DNA from: Asticcacaulis sp. SL142 | Lineage (GTDB): Bacteria > Pseudomonadota > Alphaproteobacteria > Caulobacterales > Caulobacteraceae | Assembly: GCF_026625745.1 (NCBI RefSeq) | Contig: NZ_CP113061.1 | Span: 1,451,501-1,515,500, forward strand | Direction: 5' to 3' | Length of the DNA stretch: 64,000 nt | Part shown: positions 15,324 to 24,654 of the stretch, one piece after another | Position numbering within the stretch: position 1 is the first letter of the stretch | Layout: every line of letters begins with the position of its first letter | Program-made: the position numbers and the translations under genes | Notes under the pieces: model-generated | Seen by the model: only the letters and a program-made list of their open reading frames with translations | Database searches by the model: none | Told to the model about the DNA's origin: nothing

Positions 15324-17612
15324 ATGCGAATTTCCATTAAACTGGCCCTGCTGGCCTCAGCGGCGACCTTAAGCTTCACCCTGCCCGCGCACGCCCAGAC
15401 GCCCGCCCCTGCGGCACTGGCCGAACCGGCGCAAAAACCGTGGCTCAATGCCAACCAAAGCGCTGACGCCCGCGTCGAGCAAATCCTGAAAGAAATGACG
15501 CAGGCCGAAAAGCTGACCCTGGTGTTTGGCCATTTCGCGTCGGACGGTGCCTGGCTCAATACGCGCGGCGACATCAATGGCCTGAACTGGAGCCCGCCGA
15601 AGGAAAGCCTGCATCAATCCGCCGGGTTTGTGTACGGCGTGCCGCGTCTGGGCATCCCGCATCAGTGGCTGACCGATGCCGGTGTCGGCGTCGCCTCCCA
15701 ACGCGGGCCAAAGCCGCGTCTGCGTACCGTCCTGCCGTCGGGGATGCTGACCGCCGCGACCTGGGACCGCGATCTGGCCTTCAAAGGCGGGGCGATGATC
15801 GGCAAGGAAGCGCGCCTGTCGGGCTTTAATGTGCAACTGGCGGGCGGCGTCAATCTGGTGCGGGAGCCGCGCAATGGCCGTAATTTCGAATATGGCGGCG
15901 AAGATCCGCTGCTGGCCGGGATCATGGTCGGTGAGCAGATCCGTGGCATTCAGTCGAACAACATCATCTCGACCGTCAAACATTATTCCGCCAATGCTCA
16001 GGAAACCAACCGCTTCACCCTGTCGGCCAATATGTCCGATAAGGCCGCGCGCGAGTCCGACCTGCTGGCGTTCCAGTTTGCCATCGAAGTCGGCAATCCA
16101 GCCTCGGTCATGTGCGCCTATAACCGCTATAACGGCGTCTATGCCTGCGAACACCCGTACCTTTTGACCGAAGTCCTGAAAACCGACTGGAACTATAAGG
16201 GCTATGTCATGTCGGACTGGGGTGCGACCCATTCGACTATTCCGGCCGCCAATGCCGGCCTTGATCAGCAATCCGGTTACCCATTCGATAAATCCAACTA
16301 TTTCGCCGGACCGCTCAAAGAAGCCGTCGATAATGGCTTTGTGAAGCCTGAGCGCCTCGATGACATGGCGCGCCGCATCCTTTGGGCCATGGTCTCGACC
16401 GGCCTGTTCGATAAACCGATAGACCAGACCAAAGTCGCCGACGCCAATATTGACTTCGCCGCCCATGCCAAGGTCACTCAGGCCGATGCCGAAGGCGGGA
16501 TCGTGCTACTGAAGAACGAGCGCAATCTGCTGCCGATCGCCGCCACCGCCAAGAAGGTCGTCGTCATCGGTGGCCATGCTGATAAGGGCGTGCTGTCGGG
16601 CGGCGGCTCGTCTCAGGTCTATGGCCTCGGCGGAAACGCTGTGCCGGATACCTCGAAATACGCCAATGAGTTTCCCGGCCCGATCACCTATTATCCCGAT
16701 GCCCCTCTGGCCGGGATCAAGGCGCACACAAAAGCCGAGGTCGTCTACCATGACGGCAAGGACATCAAGGCCGCCGCCCGTGCAGCTCGCGGGGCCGACG
16801 TGGTCATCGTGTTCGGCTCCCAGTGGACGGGGGAATCGTTCGATGCCGAGCTAAAGCTCGATCACGGCGGTGACGCCCTGATCGATGCGGTGGCCCGCGC
16901 CAATAAGAAAACCGTGGTCGTGCTGCAAACCGGCGGGCCGGTATTCATGCCGTGGCTGTCCAAGGTCGGCGCGGTGGTTGAGGCCTGGTATCCCGGCTCC
17001 AGCGGCGGCACGGCCCTTGCGCGCGTCCTGACTGGCGAAATCTCACCGTCGGGACGCCTGCCGGTGACTTTCCCGGCGTCGCTCAGCCAGTTGCCGCGCC
17101 CCAAGCTTGACGGTGACAACTCAAAGCCTGACCTGCGTGTCGATGTGAACTACGACATCGAAGGGGCCGCCATCGGTTATAAGTGGTTCGACCTTAAGGG
17201 TCATGAGCCGCTGTTCGCCTTTGGCCACGGCTTGAGCTATTCGACCTTTGCCTATTCTGATTTGAAGGCTTCGGATGCGAACGGTAAATTGAGCGTATCG
17301 TTCACCGTTACCAATACCGGTAAGACTGAGGCTGCCGATGTACCGCAGGTCTATGTCTCGCCCACGACCGCTAAGTGGGAAGCCCCGAAACGCCTTGGCG
17401 GCTGGGATAAGGTCAGCCTGACACCGGGTTCGTCAAAGACGCTGACCGTCACGGTCGATCCACGTCTGCTGGGGTCTTATGATACGCCGTCCAAGACCTG
17501 GAAGATCGCCGCCGGTGATTACAAGGTCTCGCTGGCGAAATCCGCCACCGATGCCGGGCAATCGGTCACCGTCACCTTGCCGGAACGGACGCTTAACGTG
17601 CAGGGAAAGTAA
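15324..17612 (+). CDS. secreted GH3 beta-glucosidase
   Basis: 762 residues with a Sec signal (ISIKLALLASAATLSFTLPAHA). Glycoside hydrolase family 3 N-terminal barrel (about 45-370), with the nucleophile Asp298 in GYVMSDWGATHS and the substrate-binding stretch STVKHYSANAQETNR. The C-terminal sandwich (about 400-610) carries AKKVVVIGGHADKGVLSGGGSSQV, and a fibronectin III-like domain (about 650-750) ends the protein. It would hydrolyse beta-linked glucosides or related oligosaccharides in the periplasm or outside. It sits between zapA and the cyclo-ligase gene in opposite orientation, so it looks inserted into a conserved block. A shared terminator closes it. Confidence 0.92.
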   Translation: MRISIKLALLASAATLSFTLPAHAQTPAPAALAEPAQKPWLNANQSADARVEQILKEMTQAEKLTLVFGHFASDGAWLNTRGDINGLNWSPPKESLHQSAGFVYGVPRLGIPHQWLTDAGVGVASQRGPKPRLRTVLPSGMLTAATWDRDLAFKGGAMIGKEARLSGFNVQLAGGVNLVREPRNGRNFEYGGEDPLLAGIMVGEQIRGIQSNNIISTVKHYSANAQETNRFTLSANMSDKAARESDLLAFQFAIEVGNPASVMCAYNRYNGVYACEHPYLLTEVLKTDWNYKGYVMSDWGATHSTIPAANAGLDQQSGYPFDKSNYFAGPLKEAVDNGFVKPERLDDMARRILWAMVSTGLFDKPIDQTKVADANIDFAAHAKVTQADAEGGIVLLKNERNLLPIAATAKKVVVIGGHADKGVLSGGGSSQVYGLGGNAVPDTSKYANEFPGPITYYPDAPLAGIKAHTKAEVVYHDGKDIKAAARAARGADVVIVFGSQWTGESFDAELKLDHGGDALIDAVARANKKTVVVLQTGGPVFMPWLSKVGAVVEAWYPGSSGGTALARVLTGEISPSGRLPVTFPASLSQLPRPKLDGDNSKPDLRVDVNYDIEGAAIGYKWFDLKGHEPLFAFGHGLSYSTFAYSDLKASDANGKLSVSFTVTNTGKTEAADVPQVYVSPTTAKWEAPKRLGGWDKVSLTPGSSKTLTVTVDPRLLGSYDTPSKTWKIAAGDYKVSLAKSATDAGQSVTVTLPERTLNVQGK

Positions 17613-17617
17613 GACAA

Positions 17618-17651
17618 AAAGACCGCCCCCTGTCCGCAGGGGGCGGTCTTT
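17618..17651. terminator. terminator shared by GH3 gene and zapA
   Basis: A perfect 15-bp stem (AAAGACCGCCCCCTG and its complement) with TCCG loop. It lies 5 bp after the GH3 stop and 3 bp beyond the zapA stop, with T-rich ends in both directions. Confidence 0.9.
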
Positions 17652-17654
17652 ATT

Positions 17655-17987
17655 TTATGCCTTATCCGCAACCAGCTTTTCCAACCGTTCGGCCGCATCG
17701 GTGATCGCAAAAGCGGCGCGGCGTTCCATTTCGTGGGCCCCCGCCGACATACGCGCCGTGGCTGATTGTTGTTCTTCTAATTGCACCTTAAGGTCCTGCA
17801 TTTCATCGATCATCAGCAATGCCGCCATCAGAAACAGGCGCACCTCCCCGATCGAGCCGACATCGCCCACAACCATTTCGACATGTTCATCAAACAACCG
17901 CGCCAGTTCCTGAACGCGGCCTTCCTGACCGTCAGCGCAGCCAACCGTATAGGGCTTATTGTTGACGCGAACCGTGACCTCAGCCAT
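17655..17987 (-). CDS. zapA: cell division protein ZapA
   Basis: 110 residues. ZapA bundles FtsZ filaments at the division ring. The N-terminal VTVRVNNKPYTVGCADGQEGRVQELARLFDEHV and the following VGSIGEVRLFLMAALLMIDEMQDL match the alphaproteobacterial family, and a coiled-coil C-terminal region follows (EEQQSATARMSAGAHEMERRAAFAI). Its ATG overlaps the stop of the upstream DUF4164 gene by one base (TGATG), so the two are translationally coupled. Confidence 0.93.
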   Translation of the reverse strand: MAEVTVRVNNKPYTVGCADGQEGRVQELARLFDEHVEMVVGDVGSIGEVRLFLMAALLMIDEMQDLKVQLEEQQSATARMSAGAHEMERRAAFAITDAAERLEKLVADKA

Positions 17988-18298
17988 CAGGCAGCCTCCC
18001 CGTCTTTATCTTCGGCATCCTTAAGAATTTTACGAATGGACGCCGTCGCTTCGCCGAGCGCCTCAAACGCGCCATTGGCGGCATCGGTCACGGCTTTTTC
18101 GCGCGCCTTGGTCTCTTCCAGCTCTTTTGAAAGCATAGCATCGGGTAGAACCCCGTCCGCTGGATACGACACATCACCGTGTTGCAGCATACTCAAACGG
18201 TGCTCCACCGCCAGCAAGGCCTTATCCAGCCGCTCAACAGCGCCCGTCAGCATCGAACCGGGCTGTCCTGCCTGTGGGGGGGTAAGAGGATTATCCAT
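17987..18298 (-). CDS. DUF4164 coiled-coil protein
   Basis: 103 residues from MDNPLTPPQAG, a start chosen because the conserved-looking part begins there; 20 more in-frame codons exist upstream. Mostly helical with heptad-like spacing (LDKALLAVEHRLSMLQ, ELEETKAREKAVTDAANGAFEAL). It is the usual partner upstream of zapA in Caulobacterales and Rhizobiales. Function unknown; a division-related or ZapB-like role is inferred from context. Confidence 0.8.
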   Translation of the reverse strand: MDNPLTPPQAGQPGSMLTGAVERLDKALLAVEHRLSMLQHGDVSYPADGVLPDAMLSKELEETKAREKAVTDAANGAFEALGEATASIRKILKDAEDKDGEAA

Positions 18299-18567
18299 CA
18301 CCTGAACTCTCGTCTGAAGTCTTGTCTGAACTTTGGGGCCATATGCCTCTGAAAACACTTTACATAACCGATAATGGCCTAAAGAGTCTAAACGAAAAGA
18401 CGTATTTTTTCAAAAGAAGCTATACCCATCCCTGTCCGCATGGGTTAAAGGCAGCGACAAACCATTAATCCGCCTGCGGATTCACGTCATTTATAGTCAC
18501 GCGCATCTTATCCCAAAACCGCTCAACACTTTTGAGGATGCGCTTTTAACCCTGCCGAGACCCGCCC

Positions 18568-20562
18568 ATGTCTTCAGATATCCTAAGCACCCTGACCGCC
18601 AAGCCCTCACCGACCGTCATGGCCGATGCCGTGCGCGTCCTGTCGATGGAAGCGGTACACCGCGCCAAGTCGGGCCATCAGGGCATGCCGATGGGCATGG
18701 CCGATGTGGCGACCGTCCTATGGACCAAGTTTCTGAAATATGACCCGAAGGCCCCGGACTGGGCCGACCGTGACCGCTTTGTTCTGTCGGCAGGTCACGG
18801 CTCGATGCTGATCTATTCGCTGCTGCACCTGACCGGCTTTAAGTCGGTGTCGATGGACGATATCAAAAACTTCCGCCAGTGGGGCTCAGCTACCCCCGGC
18901 CACCCGGAATATGGCCACACGGCGGGCATTGAAACCACCACCGGCCCGCTGGGTCAGGGTCTGGCCACTGCCGTCGGGATGGCGATGGCGGAGCGTCATC
19001 TGAACGCCCGTTTTGGCGACGATCTGGTTGACCATAAGACCTGGGTCATTGCTGGCGACGGCTGCCTGATGGAAGGCGTGTCGCACGAAGCCATCTCGCT
19101 GGCCGGGCGGCTGAAACTCAATAAGCTGATCGTGCTGTGGGACGACAACAATGTCACCATCGACGGTGTGGCGACCATTGCCGAAACCGGCGACCAACTG
19201 GCGCGCTTTAAAGCTGCCGGCTGGGCCGTTAAGGCCGTTGACGGCCATGATCACGGTAAGATCGCCGCCGCCCTGCGTTGGGCGACGCAACAATCTAAGC
19301 CGGTCATGATCGCTTGCAAGACCAAGATTTCCAAAGGTGCCGGCCCCAAGGAAGGCGATCCGCATTCCCACGGCTATACTCTGTTTGATTCCGACATCGA
19401 ACTGGCGCGCAAGGCGATGGGCTGGGAGGCTGAGGCCTTCACCGTGCCATCGCCAATCAAAAAGGCCTGGGAAGCTGCTGCGCGCAAGGCCGCTCGTCCA
19501 CGCAAGGACTGGGACGCCAAGCTGAAAAGCCACGCCCACGCCGCCGACTTCAAACGCGCCATGAACGGTGAACTGCCCGCCAACGCCTTTGACGCGCTCG
19601 ATACCCACATCAAGCAAGCCCTTGAGATCAAACCCGCCGACGCCACCCGCTCAGCGTCCGGTGCCGCTTTGGCGCAACTGGTGCCACACATTGATGACAT
19701 GGTCGGCGGCTCGGCCGACCTGACCGGCTCCAACAACACCTTCGTCAAGGGCATGACGGCGTTTGATACCGAAAACTACGGCGGCCGCTATGTCCACTAT
19801 GGCGTACGCGAATTCGGCATGTCGGCGGCCATGAACGGCATGGCGCTGCACGGCGGGGTCATCCCCTATTCCGGCACCTTCTTTGTGTTTTCTGACTATA
19901 GCCGTCCGGCCATCCGTCTCGGCGCGCTGATGGGCATCCGCACCATCAACGTCCTGACCCACGATTCCATCGGTGTTGGTGAAGACGGTCCGACCCACCA
20001 GCCGGTCGAGCATCTGGCGTCGTTCCGCGCCATGCCGAACCTGCTGGTATTCCGCCCGGCCGATGTGGTCGAAGCCGCCGAATGCTGGAAAGCCGCGCTG
20101 AAATCGACCAGCACGCCGTCGCTGATGGTTCTGTCGCGTCAAAAGGTGCCCGCCGCCCGCGAGAGCGGCGACAACCTGTCGGCCAAGGGCGCTTATGAGA
20201 TCCGTTCCGCGTCTTCGGAAGCTAAAGTCTCGATCTTCGCGTCCGGCACCGAAGTCTCGGTCGCCATCGCCGCCCAGAAAGAGCTTGAGGCCCAAGGTGT
20301 TGCGACCCGCGTCGTCTCGACCCCGTGCTGGGAACTGTTCGACGCCCAAGACGACGCCTACAAAGCCTCGGTCATCGGCACCACTTCGGTCAATGTCGCG
20401 GTCGAAGCGGCTGTGTCATTGGGTTGGGAAAAGTTTATCGGTAAGGACGGTATTTTTGTCGGCATGACCTCGTTTGGGGCCTCCGCACCGCAGGATGTGC
20501 TCTATAAACAATTTGGCATCACCAAAGAGGCCGTGGTCGAAAAAGCGCTGGCCGCTTTGTAA
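18568..20562 (+). CDS. tkt: transketolase
   Basis: 664 residues, full length. It is a thiamine-diphosphate enzyme moving two-carbon units between ketose and aldose phosphates in the non-oxidative pentose phosphate pathway. TPP/Mg motif: VIAGDGCLMEGVSHEAISLAGRL...WDDNNVTIDG. The N-terminal HRAKSGHQGMPMG, the pyrimidine domain (GGRYVHYGVREFGMSAAMNGMALHG) and the C-terminal domain are all present. It is divergent from the zapA group and closed by a terminator; the next glycolytic gene, gap, lies 5.8 kb downstream. Confidence 0.97.
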   Translation: MSSDILSTLTAKPSPTVMADAVRVLSMEAVHRAKSGHQGMPMGMADVATVLWTKFLKYDPKAPDWADRDRFVLSAGHGSMLIYSLLHLTGFKSVSMDDIKNFRQWGSATPGHPEYGHTAGIETTTGPLGQGLATAVGMAMAERHLNARFGDDLVDHKTWVIAGDGCLMEGVSHEAISLAGRLKLNKLIVLWDDNNVTIDGVATIAETGDQLARFKAAGWAVKAVDGHDHGKIAAALRWATQQSKPVMIACKTKISKGAGPKEGDPHSHGYTLFDSDIELARKAMGWEAEAFTVPSPIKKAWEAAARKAARPRKDWDAKLKSHAHAADFKRAMNGELPANAFDALDTHIKQALEIKPADATRSASGAALAQLVPHIDDMVGGSADLTGSNNTFVKGMTAFDTENYGGRYVHYGVREFGMSAAMNGMALHGGVIPYSGTFFVFSDYSRPAIRLGALMGIRTINVLTHDSIGVGEDGPTHQPVEHLASFRAMPNLLVFRPADVVEAAECWKAALKSTSTPSLMVLSRQKVPAARESGDNLSAKGAYEIRSASSEAKVSIFASGTEVSVAIAAQKELEAQGVATRVVSTPCWELFDAQDDAYKASVIGTTSVNVAVEAAVSLGWEKFIGKDGIFVGMTSFGASAPQDVLYKQFGITKEAVVEKALAAL

Positions 20563-20582
20563 GCCTACTGAATCTGTTGAAC

Positions 20583-20620
20583 AAAAAAGCGCGGACGGCC
20601 TTTGCCGTTCGTGCTTTTTT
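20583..20620 (+). terminator. tkt terminator
   Basis: A 17-bp stem including two G-T pairs (AAAAAAGCGCGGACGGC with GCCGTTCGTGCTTTTTT), 20 bp after the tkt stop, followed by TTTTTTG. Confidence 0.85.
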
Positions 20621-20841
20621 GTGACCAATGACAAATAGATAAAAAACCACATCGCTTATTAATTTGACCTTATGGATTTAAAGCTATACAAGGGACATTC
20701 GATCTATACTTGTCTGCTAATTTGTTTTTGCGGTTTTTTTAAAAACCGTATCGGCGAACTTCCATTCAATTATCGAAACGAGCGAGGCACGACGCGATTT
20801 TGCGGATGTGCGTATACACACTGTCATTGAAAGGGTTCGTC

Positions 20842-21051
20842 ATGAGCACAGGCACAGTAAAATGGTTCAACGCCACCAAGGGTTACGGTTTTATCGCCCC
20901 TGAAGACGGTTCGAACGACATCTTCGTTCACATCTCGGCCGTTGAGCGCGCGGGTTTCCGCAGCCTTAACGAAGGTCAAAAGCTGTCTTACGAGCTGGCT
21001 CGCGATCCTAAGTCCGGCAAGATGTCGGCTGAGAAGCTGGAAAACGCATAA
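20842..21051 (+). CDS. CspA-family cold-shock protein
   Basis: 69 residues from MSTGTVKWFNATKGYGFI, which fixes the start 14 codons inside the longest frame. It is a single cold-shock domain with RNP1 (KGYGFI) and RNP2 (DIFVHI) and binds single-stranded nucleic acid as an RNA chaperone. The gene stands alone, with about 220 bp of AT-rich leader after the tkt terminator, compatible with a long regulated 5' UTR as in other csp genes, and its own terminator. Confidence 0.93.
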   Translation: MSTGTVKWFNATKGYGFIAPEDGSNDIFVHISAVERAGFRSLNEGQKLSYELARDPKSGKMSAEKLENA

Positions 21052-21140
21052 GCTTTTAGCTTTTTTAGCTCAAGCGCCGCATGGCTCCTCGTTAACTCGG
21101 GCAGCCAGTCGGCCTTGCCAGCAAAGCTGGAAATGTTTTG

Positions 21141-21172
21141 AAAAGGCCGCACCTTCGGGAGCGGCCTTTTTT
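21141..21172 (+). terminator. cold-shock gene terminator
   Basis: AAAAGGCCGC and GCGGCCTTTT arms around a stable TTCG-type loop (ACCTTCGGGA), followed by a T-run. It lies 89 bp after the csp stop. Confidence 0.85.
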
Positions 21173-21264
21173 ATTGCCATGCTAACGGTTATGGCGCTTG
21201 AAAAAATATCGTTTGAAACTATCATTCTGCGCAACAACTCACCTAAATATAAGCGCGTCACGAT

Positions 21265-21939
21265 ATGACCCTCAGCCTTCGCTCCCTTTTGCCGAAAAAT
21301 TTATCCCGGTCATCGGCCATCCTGGATGATCAGGAACTGAAAGCGCAGGCCAAACATACCCTGTTTGAAGATATCTATGCCTTCGCCATTGGCTGCTCGT
21401 TCATAGCGCTGGGGCTGGTGCTGCTTAAGACGGCGGGGCTGGTGACCGGCGGCGTGGCCGGGATTGCGCTTTTGGTGTCCTATCTGGTGCCTTTGCCCGT
21501 CGGCCTTTTGTTCAATCTTATCAATGTGCCATTTTTTGTATTTGCGTTTGTGACCATGGGCTGGCGCTTTACGGTCAAAACGATCGTGGTCAATATCGCC
21601 ATTATGGCGATGGCCGCCCTGTTTCCACACCTGTTTACGCCAGCACACCTTAATCCGATTTTTGCCTCGATCTTTGGCGGGACAATTATCGGCATGGGGA
21701 TTTTAGCGCTGGCCCGGCATGGTGCCGGGGCGGGCGGCACCGGCGTATTGTCGCTTTATCTGCAAAAGACACGCGGCATCAATGCGGGTAAAACTCAAGC
21801 GGTGTGCGATGCCCTGATCATGACGGCGTCCGTCTTTGTGGTCAGCCCGATGAACCTGCTCTATTCGGTCATCAGCGCCGCGGCCATGAGCACGGTCATG
21901 ATGACCTACCATAAGCCTCAGAGATATCTTGGCCACTAA
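21265..21939 (+). CDS. YitT-family membrane protein
   Basis: 224 residues with about five membrane helices after a short cytoplasmic start (DDQELKAQAKHTLFEDIYAFAIGC). The helix pattern and the GLVTGGVAGIALLVSYL and GGTIIGMGILALARHGAGAGGTGVLSLYLQ segments match the DUF161/YitT group. Transport function has been suggested for the family but no substrate is established. A 42-bp gap leads into the rRNA methyltransferase gene on the same strand. Confidence 0.85.
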   Translation: MTLSLRSLLPKNLSRSSAILDDQELKAQAKHTLFEDIYAFAIGCSFIALGLVLLKTAGLVTGGVAGIALLVSYLVPLPVGLLFNLINVPFFVFAFVTMGWRFTVKTIVVNIAIMAMAALFPHLFTPAHLNPIFASIFGGTIIGMGILALARHGAGAGGTGVLSLYLQKTRGINAGKTQAVCDALIMTASVFVVSPMNLLYSVISAAAMSTVMMTYHKPQRYLGH

Positions 21940-21981
21940 TCCGGGCTATTAATTTGTGGCATCCTGTGCGATAGCGCGCCC

Positions 21982-23088
21982 ATGATGCACGATCCTGTTT
22001 TAGATACTCTCGCCCTGCCGCTTAATGACGGCCTGATTGATCTGCCTGCGGACGGCAAAGCTTTGTTCCTGCGGGCGCGGTCAGGTTTGGCCTTGCGCGA
22101 TTACCGCGCGCAGCTTGTGTGCGAACAAACCTTCAAACCGGCGCTGGAGGCCCTGACGCAGCAGGGCTTCAGCGCCCGCCCCGAAGATGATGACGCACTA
22201 TACCCCCTCACCCTCGTCCTGCCACCGCGTCAGCGTGACGAATACCGTGCCCTGCTGGCCCGCGCGGTTACGTCCACGGCTGACGGCGGCATTGTCATGG
22301 CGTCAGTATCCAATCTGGAAGGCGCTAAGACGGTTGAGGGCGACCTTAAGGCCTTGACCGGTGATATCTCCAACCTGTCGAAACACAAATGCCGCGTATT
22401 CTGGGCGCAGATAAACGCCGGTAAACTCAATCGCGACCTGATTGAAGCCTGGTCAAAACTGGACGCCGTGCGCCCGATCGAAGGCGGTCGGTTCCTGAGC
22501 CGACCCGGCCTGTTTGCCTGGGATCGGATCGATGCGGGCTCAAAGCTTCTGGTGCAAAACCTGCCGCCATTGAGCGGTCACGGCGCGGATCTGGGGGCAG
22601 GCTTTGGCTACCTGACCGCAGAGATCATGGCCCGTAATGCGGCAACCACCAAAATGGAGGTGTTTGAGGCCGAACAGCGCGCGCTAGACTTGGCGCGTCA
22701 GAACCTCACAGGCTTGGCCGTGGATTACCACTGGCAGGATGTCACCTCTGGGATAGGCGGCGAGTTTGATTTTATCGTCTCCAACCCGCCGTTCCATATC
22801 GACCGCGCCGATAAGCACGATCTGGGCAAGGCGTTTATCCGCTCAGCCGCGGCAGCGCTTAAGCCCAAGGGCGCGTTCTACATGGTCGCCAACCGGCATT
22901 TGCCCTATGAAGACACCCTGAAAACCGCGTTCAAGGTCGTCAAGATTCTGGCCGATGACGGGGCGTATAAGGTGTTTGAAGCCTCTACACAGAGCGAGAC
23001 TTCAGCTAAGAAAAAACCGCGGAGACATGAAACTGCCGAGCCGAAAAGCACGCTCTTCAAAGGCGAAACCTTAAGGCGCAGGTCCTAA
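21982..23088 (+). CDS. RsmC-like rRNA guanine methyltransferase
   Basis: 368 residues. The N-terminal half is a degenerate methyltransferase-like domain; the C-terminal half carries SAM motif I (GADLGAGFGYLTAEIM) and the catalytic FDFIVSNPPFHIDRADKHDLG, where NPPF marks N2-guanine methyltransferases such as RsmC (16S m2G1207). A basic tail (KKKPRRHETAEPKS) may bind RNA. Its stop overlaps the ATG of the pseudouridine synthase gene by one base, so the two RNA-modification genes are coupled. Two adjacent ATGs (21982, 21985) are possible starts. Confidence 0.88.
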   Translation: MMHDPVLDTLALPLNDGLIDLPADGKALFLRARSGLALRDYRAQLVCEQTFKPALEALTQQGFSARPEDDDALYPLTLVLPPRQRDEYRALLARAVTSTADGGIVMASVSNLEGAKTVEGDLKALTGDISNLSKHKCRVFWAQINAGKLNRDLIEAWSKLDAVRPIEGGRFLSRPGLFAWDRIDAGSKLLVQNLPPLSGHGADLGAGFGYLTAEIMARNAATTKMEVFEAEQRALDLARQNLTGLAVDYHWQDVTSGIGGEFDFIVSNPPFHIDRADKHDLGKAFIRSAAAALKPKGAFYMVANRHLPYEDTLKTAFKVVKILADDGAYKVFEASTQSETSAKKKPRRHETAEPKSTLFKGETLRRRS

Positions 23089-23798
23089 TGCGTCTCGTCA
23101 AACATCTGGCCAATCTGGGCTATGGCTCGCGCAAGGATGTGCAAAAGCTGATCCGCATGGGCGTGTTCACCGATGCCGAGGGTGGCCACCTGAGCGACGA
23201 CGCCAAAATCGCCCATAGCTATGTCCGCTACAAAGGCCGCCCGCTTGATCCGGATCATGGCGTGGTGCTTTTGATGCATAAACCGACCGGCTATGTCTGC
23301 TCGACCAAGGACACCGGCCAGTTGGTCTATGAGTTGCTACCTGCCCGCTTTGGTGAGCGTAAGCCGGTGCTATCGACCATCGGACGGCTGGATGCCAATA
23401 CGTCGGGGTTGTTGCTGTTTACCGATGACGGCGATTTCCTGCACCGGATCATCTCGCCCAAAAACCATGTCCCCAAGGTCTATGAGGTCACACTGGCCCG
23501 TCCGCTCAATGGCCATGAAGGGGCTATATTCGAATCCGGCACCCTGTTGCTGGAAGCCGAAAAAGAGCCGCTTAAACCCGCTTTCCTTGAGGTTACCGGC
23601 GAAAAAACCGCCCGCCTGACCCTCTATGAGGGCCGCTATCATCAGGTGCGGCGCATGTTCGCTGCCGTCGGCAACCATGTTGAGACCCTGCACCGCGCCC
23701 GCATGGGTGAGCTGACCTTGGGTGACCTTAAGCCCGGTCAGTGGCGGATACTGACGCCGGAGGATATCCAGAAACTGCTGGCGCGAAGTGTATCCTGA
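23088..23798 (+). CDS. rsuA: RsuA-family pseudouridine synthase
   Basis: 236 residues. The N-terminal S4-like domain (MRLVKHLANLGYGSRKDVQKLIRMG) binds RNA. The catalytic motif GRLDANTSGLLLFTDDG contains the nucleophilic aspartate, followed by KVYEVTLA and EGRYHQVRRMFAAVGNHVETLHR. Similarity is to RsuA, which modifies 16S rRNA U516; RluE/F-like specificity cannot be excluded. It is translationally coupled to the RsmC-like gene before it. Confidence 0.88.
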   Translation: MRLVKHLANLGYGSRKDVQKLIRMGVFTDAEGGHLSDDAKIAHSYVRYKGRPLDPDHGVVLLMHKPTGYVCSTKDTGQLVYELLPARFGERKPVLSTIGRLDANTSGLLLFTDDGDFLHRIISPKNHVPKVYEVTLARPLNGHEGAIFESGTLLLEAEKEPLKPAFLEVTGEKTARLTLYEGRYHQVRRMFAAVGNHVETLHRARMGELTLGDLKPGQWRILTPEDIQKLLARSVS

Positions 23799-23898
23799 CC
23801 CGTGGCATTGGTTATGTTACAATCGTGAAATCTTATTGCCCCACATGACGGTCATAAGCGGATATACTCCCCAACGACCGCGAACCCAAGGCAAACAC

Positions 23899-24642
23899 AT
23901 GACCCAGACCGCTTCGGCATCCGCCTCTACCGCCACCCCGTCGATCAAGACGCCGCGCCTGCTGGTCGTCGATGATGACCGTGATCTGCGCGACCTGATT
24001 TCGGAATTTCTGGGCCAGCATGGTTTTGAAATTCATACGGCGTCCGGAGCGCGCGAGATGGATCGTGTGCTGATGCGCGGCGATATCGATCTGGTCGTGC
24101 TCGACTTCATGATGCCGGGCGAAGACGGCCTGTCGATCTGCAAGCGCCTCAATGCGAGCAAGGGCCCGCCGGTGATCATGCTCAGCGCCCGCGCCGAAGA
24201 GATAGACCGGATCGTGGGCCTTGAACTGGGCGCCGATGATTATCTGGCCAAGCCTTTTCACCCGCGCGAATTGCTGGCGCGGGTGCGCGCCATACTGCGC
24301 CGCGGCGAACAAGGACCGCGCAATGACGGCGCCTCGCCCATCACCCATTTCTTTGGCTGGCAGCTTGATAATATCAAACGCATCCTGCTTCGCCCCGACG
24401 GCGTTCAGGTCGCCCTTAGCAATGCCGAATTCGAGTTGTTGCGCGTGTTCCTTGACCGGCCGGGCCGCGCCTTGAGCCGCGATCAGATCCTCGATTACCT
24501 GCACGGCCCTAATTCCGAAAGCTTTGACCGTGCCATCGATGTGCAGATCAGCCGCCTGCGTCGTAAGCTGAGTGACGACACTCAGGATGAGATTATCCGC
24601 ACCATTCGCGGCATCGGCTATATGTTCAGGCCTTTGAAATAA
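23899..24642 (+). CDS. OmpR-family response regulator
   Basis: 247 residues. The receiver domain (about 20-135) has acidic pocket residues in LLVVDDDRDLRD, phosphoacceptor Asp69 (VVLDFMMPGEDG) and the switch Lys in DDYLAKPFHPREL. The winged-helix DNA-binding domain (about 150-245) ends with FDRAIDVQISRLRRKL and TIRGIGYMF. I start it at MTQTASASAS; the longest frame would add 37 residues overlapping the upstream gene. It is followed after 12 bp by its histidine kinase. The pair resembles OmpR/EnvZ; the regulon is unknown. Confidence 0.92.
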   Translation: MTQTASASASTATPSIKTPRLLVVDDDRDLRDLISEFLGQHGFEIHTASGAREMDRVLMRGDIDLVVLDFMMPGEDGLSICKRLNASKGPPVIMLSARAEEIDRIVGLELGADDYLAKPFHPRELLARVRAILRRGEQGPRNDGASPITHFFGWQLDNIKRILLRPDGVQVALSNAEFELLRVFLDRPGRALSRDQILDYLHGPNSESFDRAIDVQISRLRRKLSDDTQDEIIRTIRGIGYMFRPLK

Positions 24643-24654
24643 TTCTGGAATTAC

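Noticed and set aside
15369-16466. 365-codon minus-strand frame inside the GH3 gene
   Set aside because: It is antisense to a clear GH3 coding region with conserved catalytic motifs; long shadow frames are expected in GC-rich genes.
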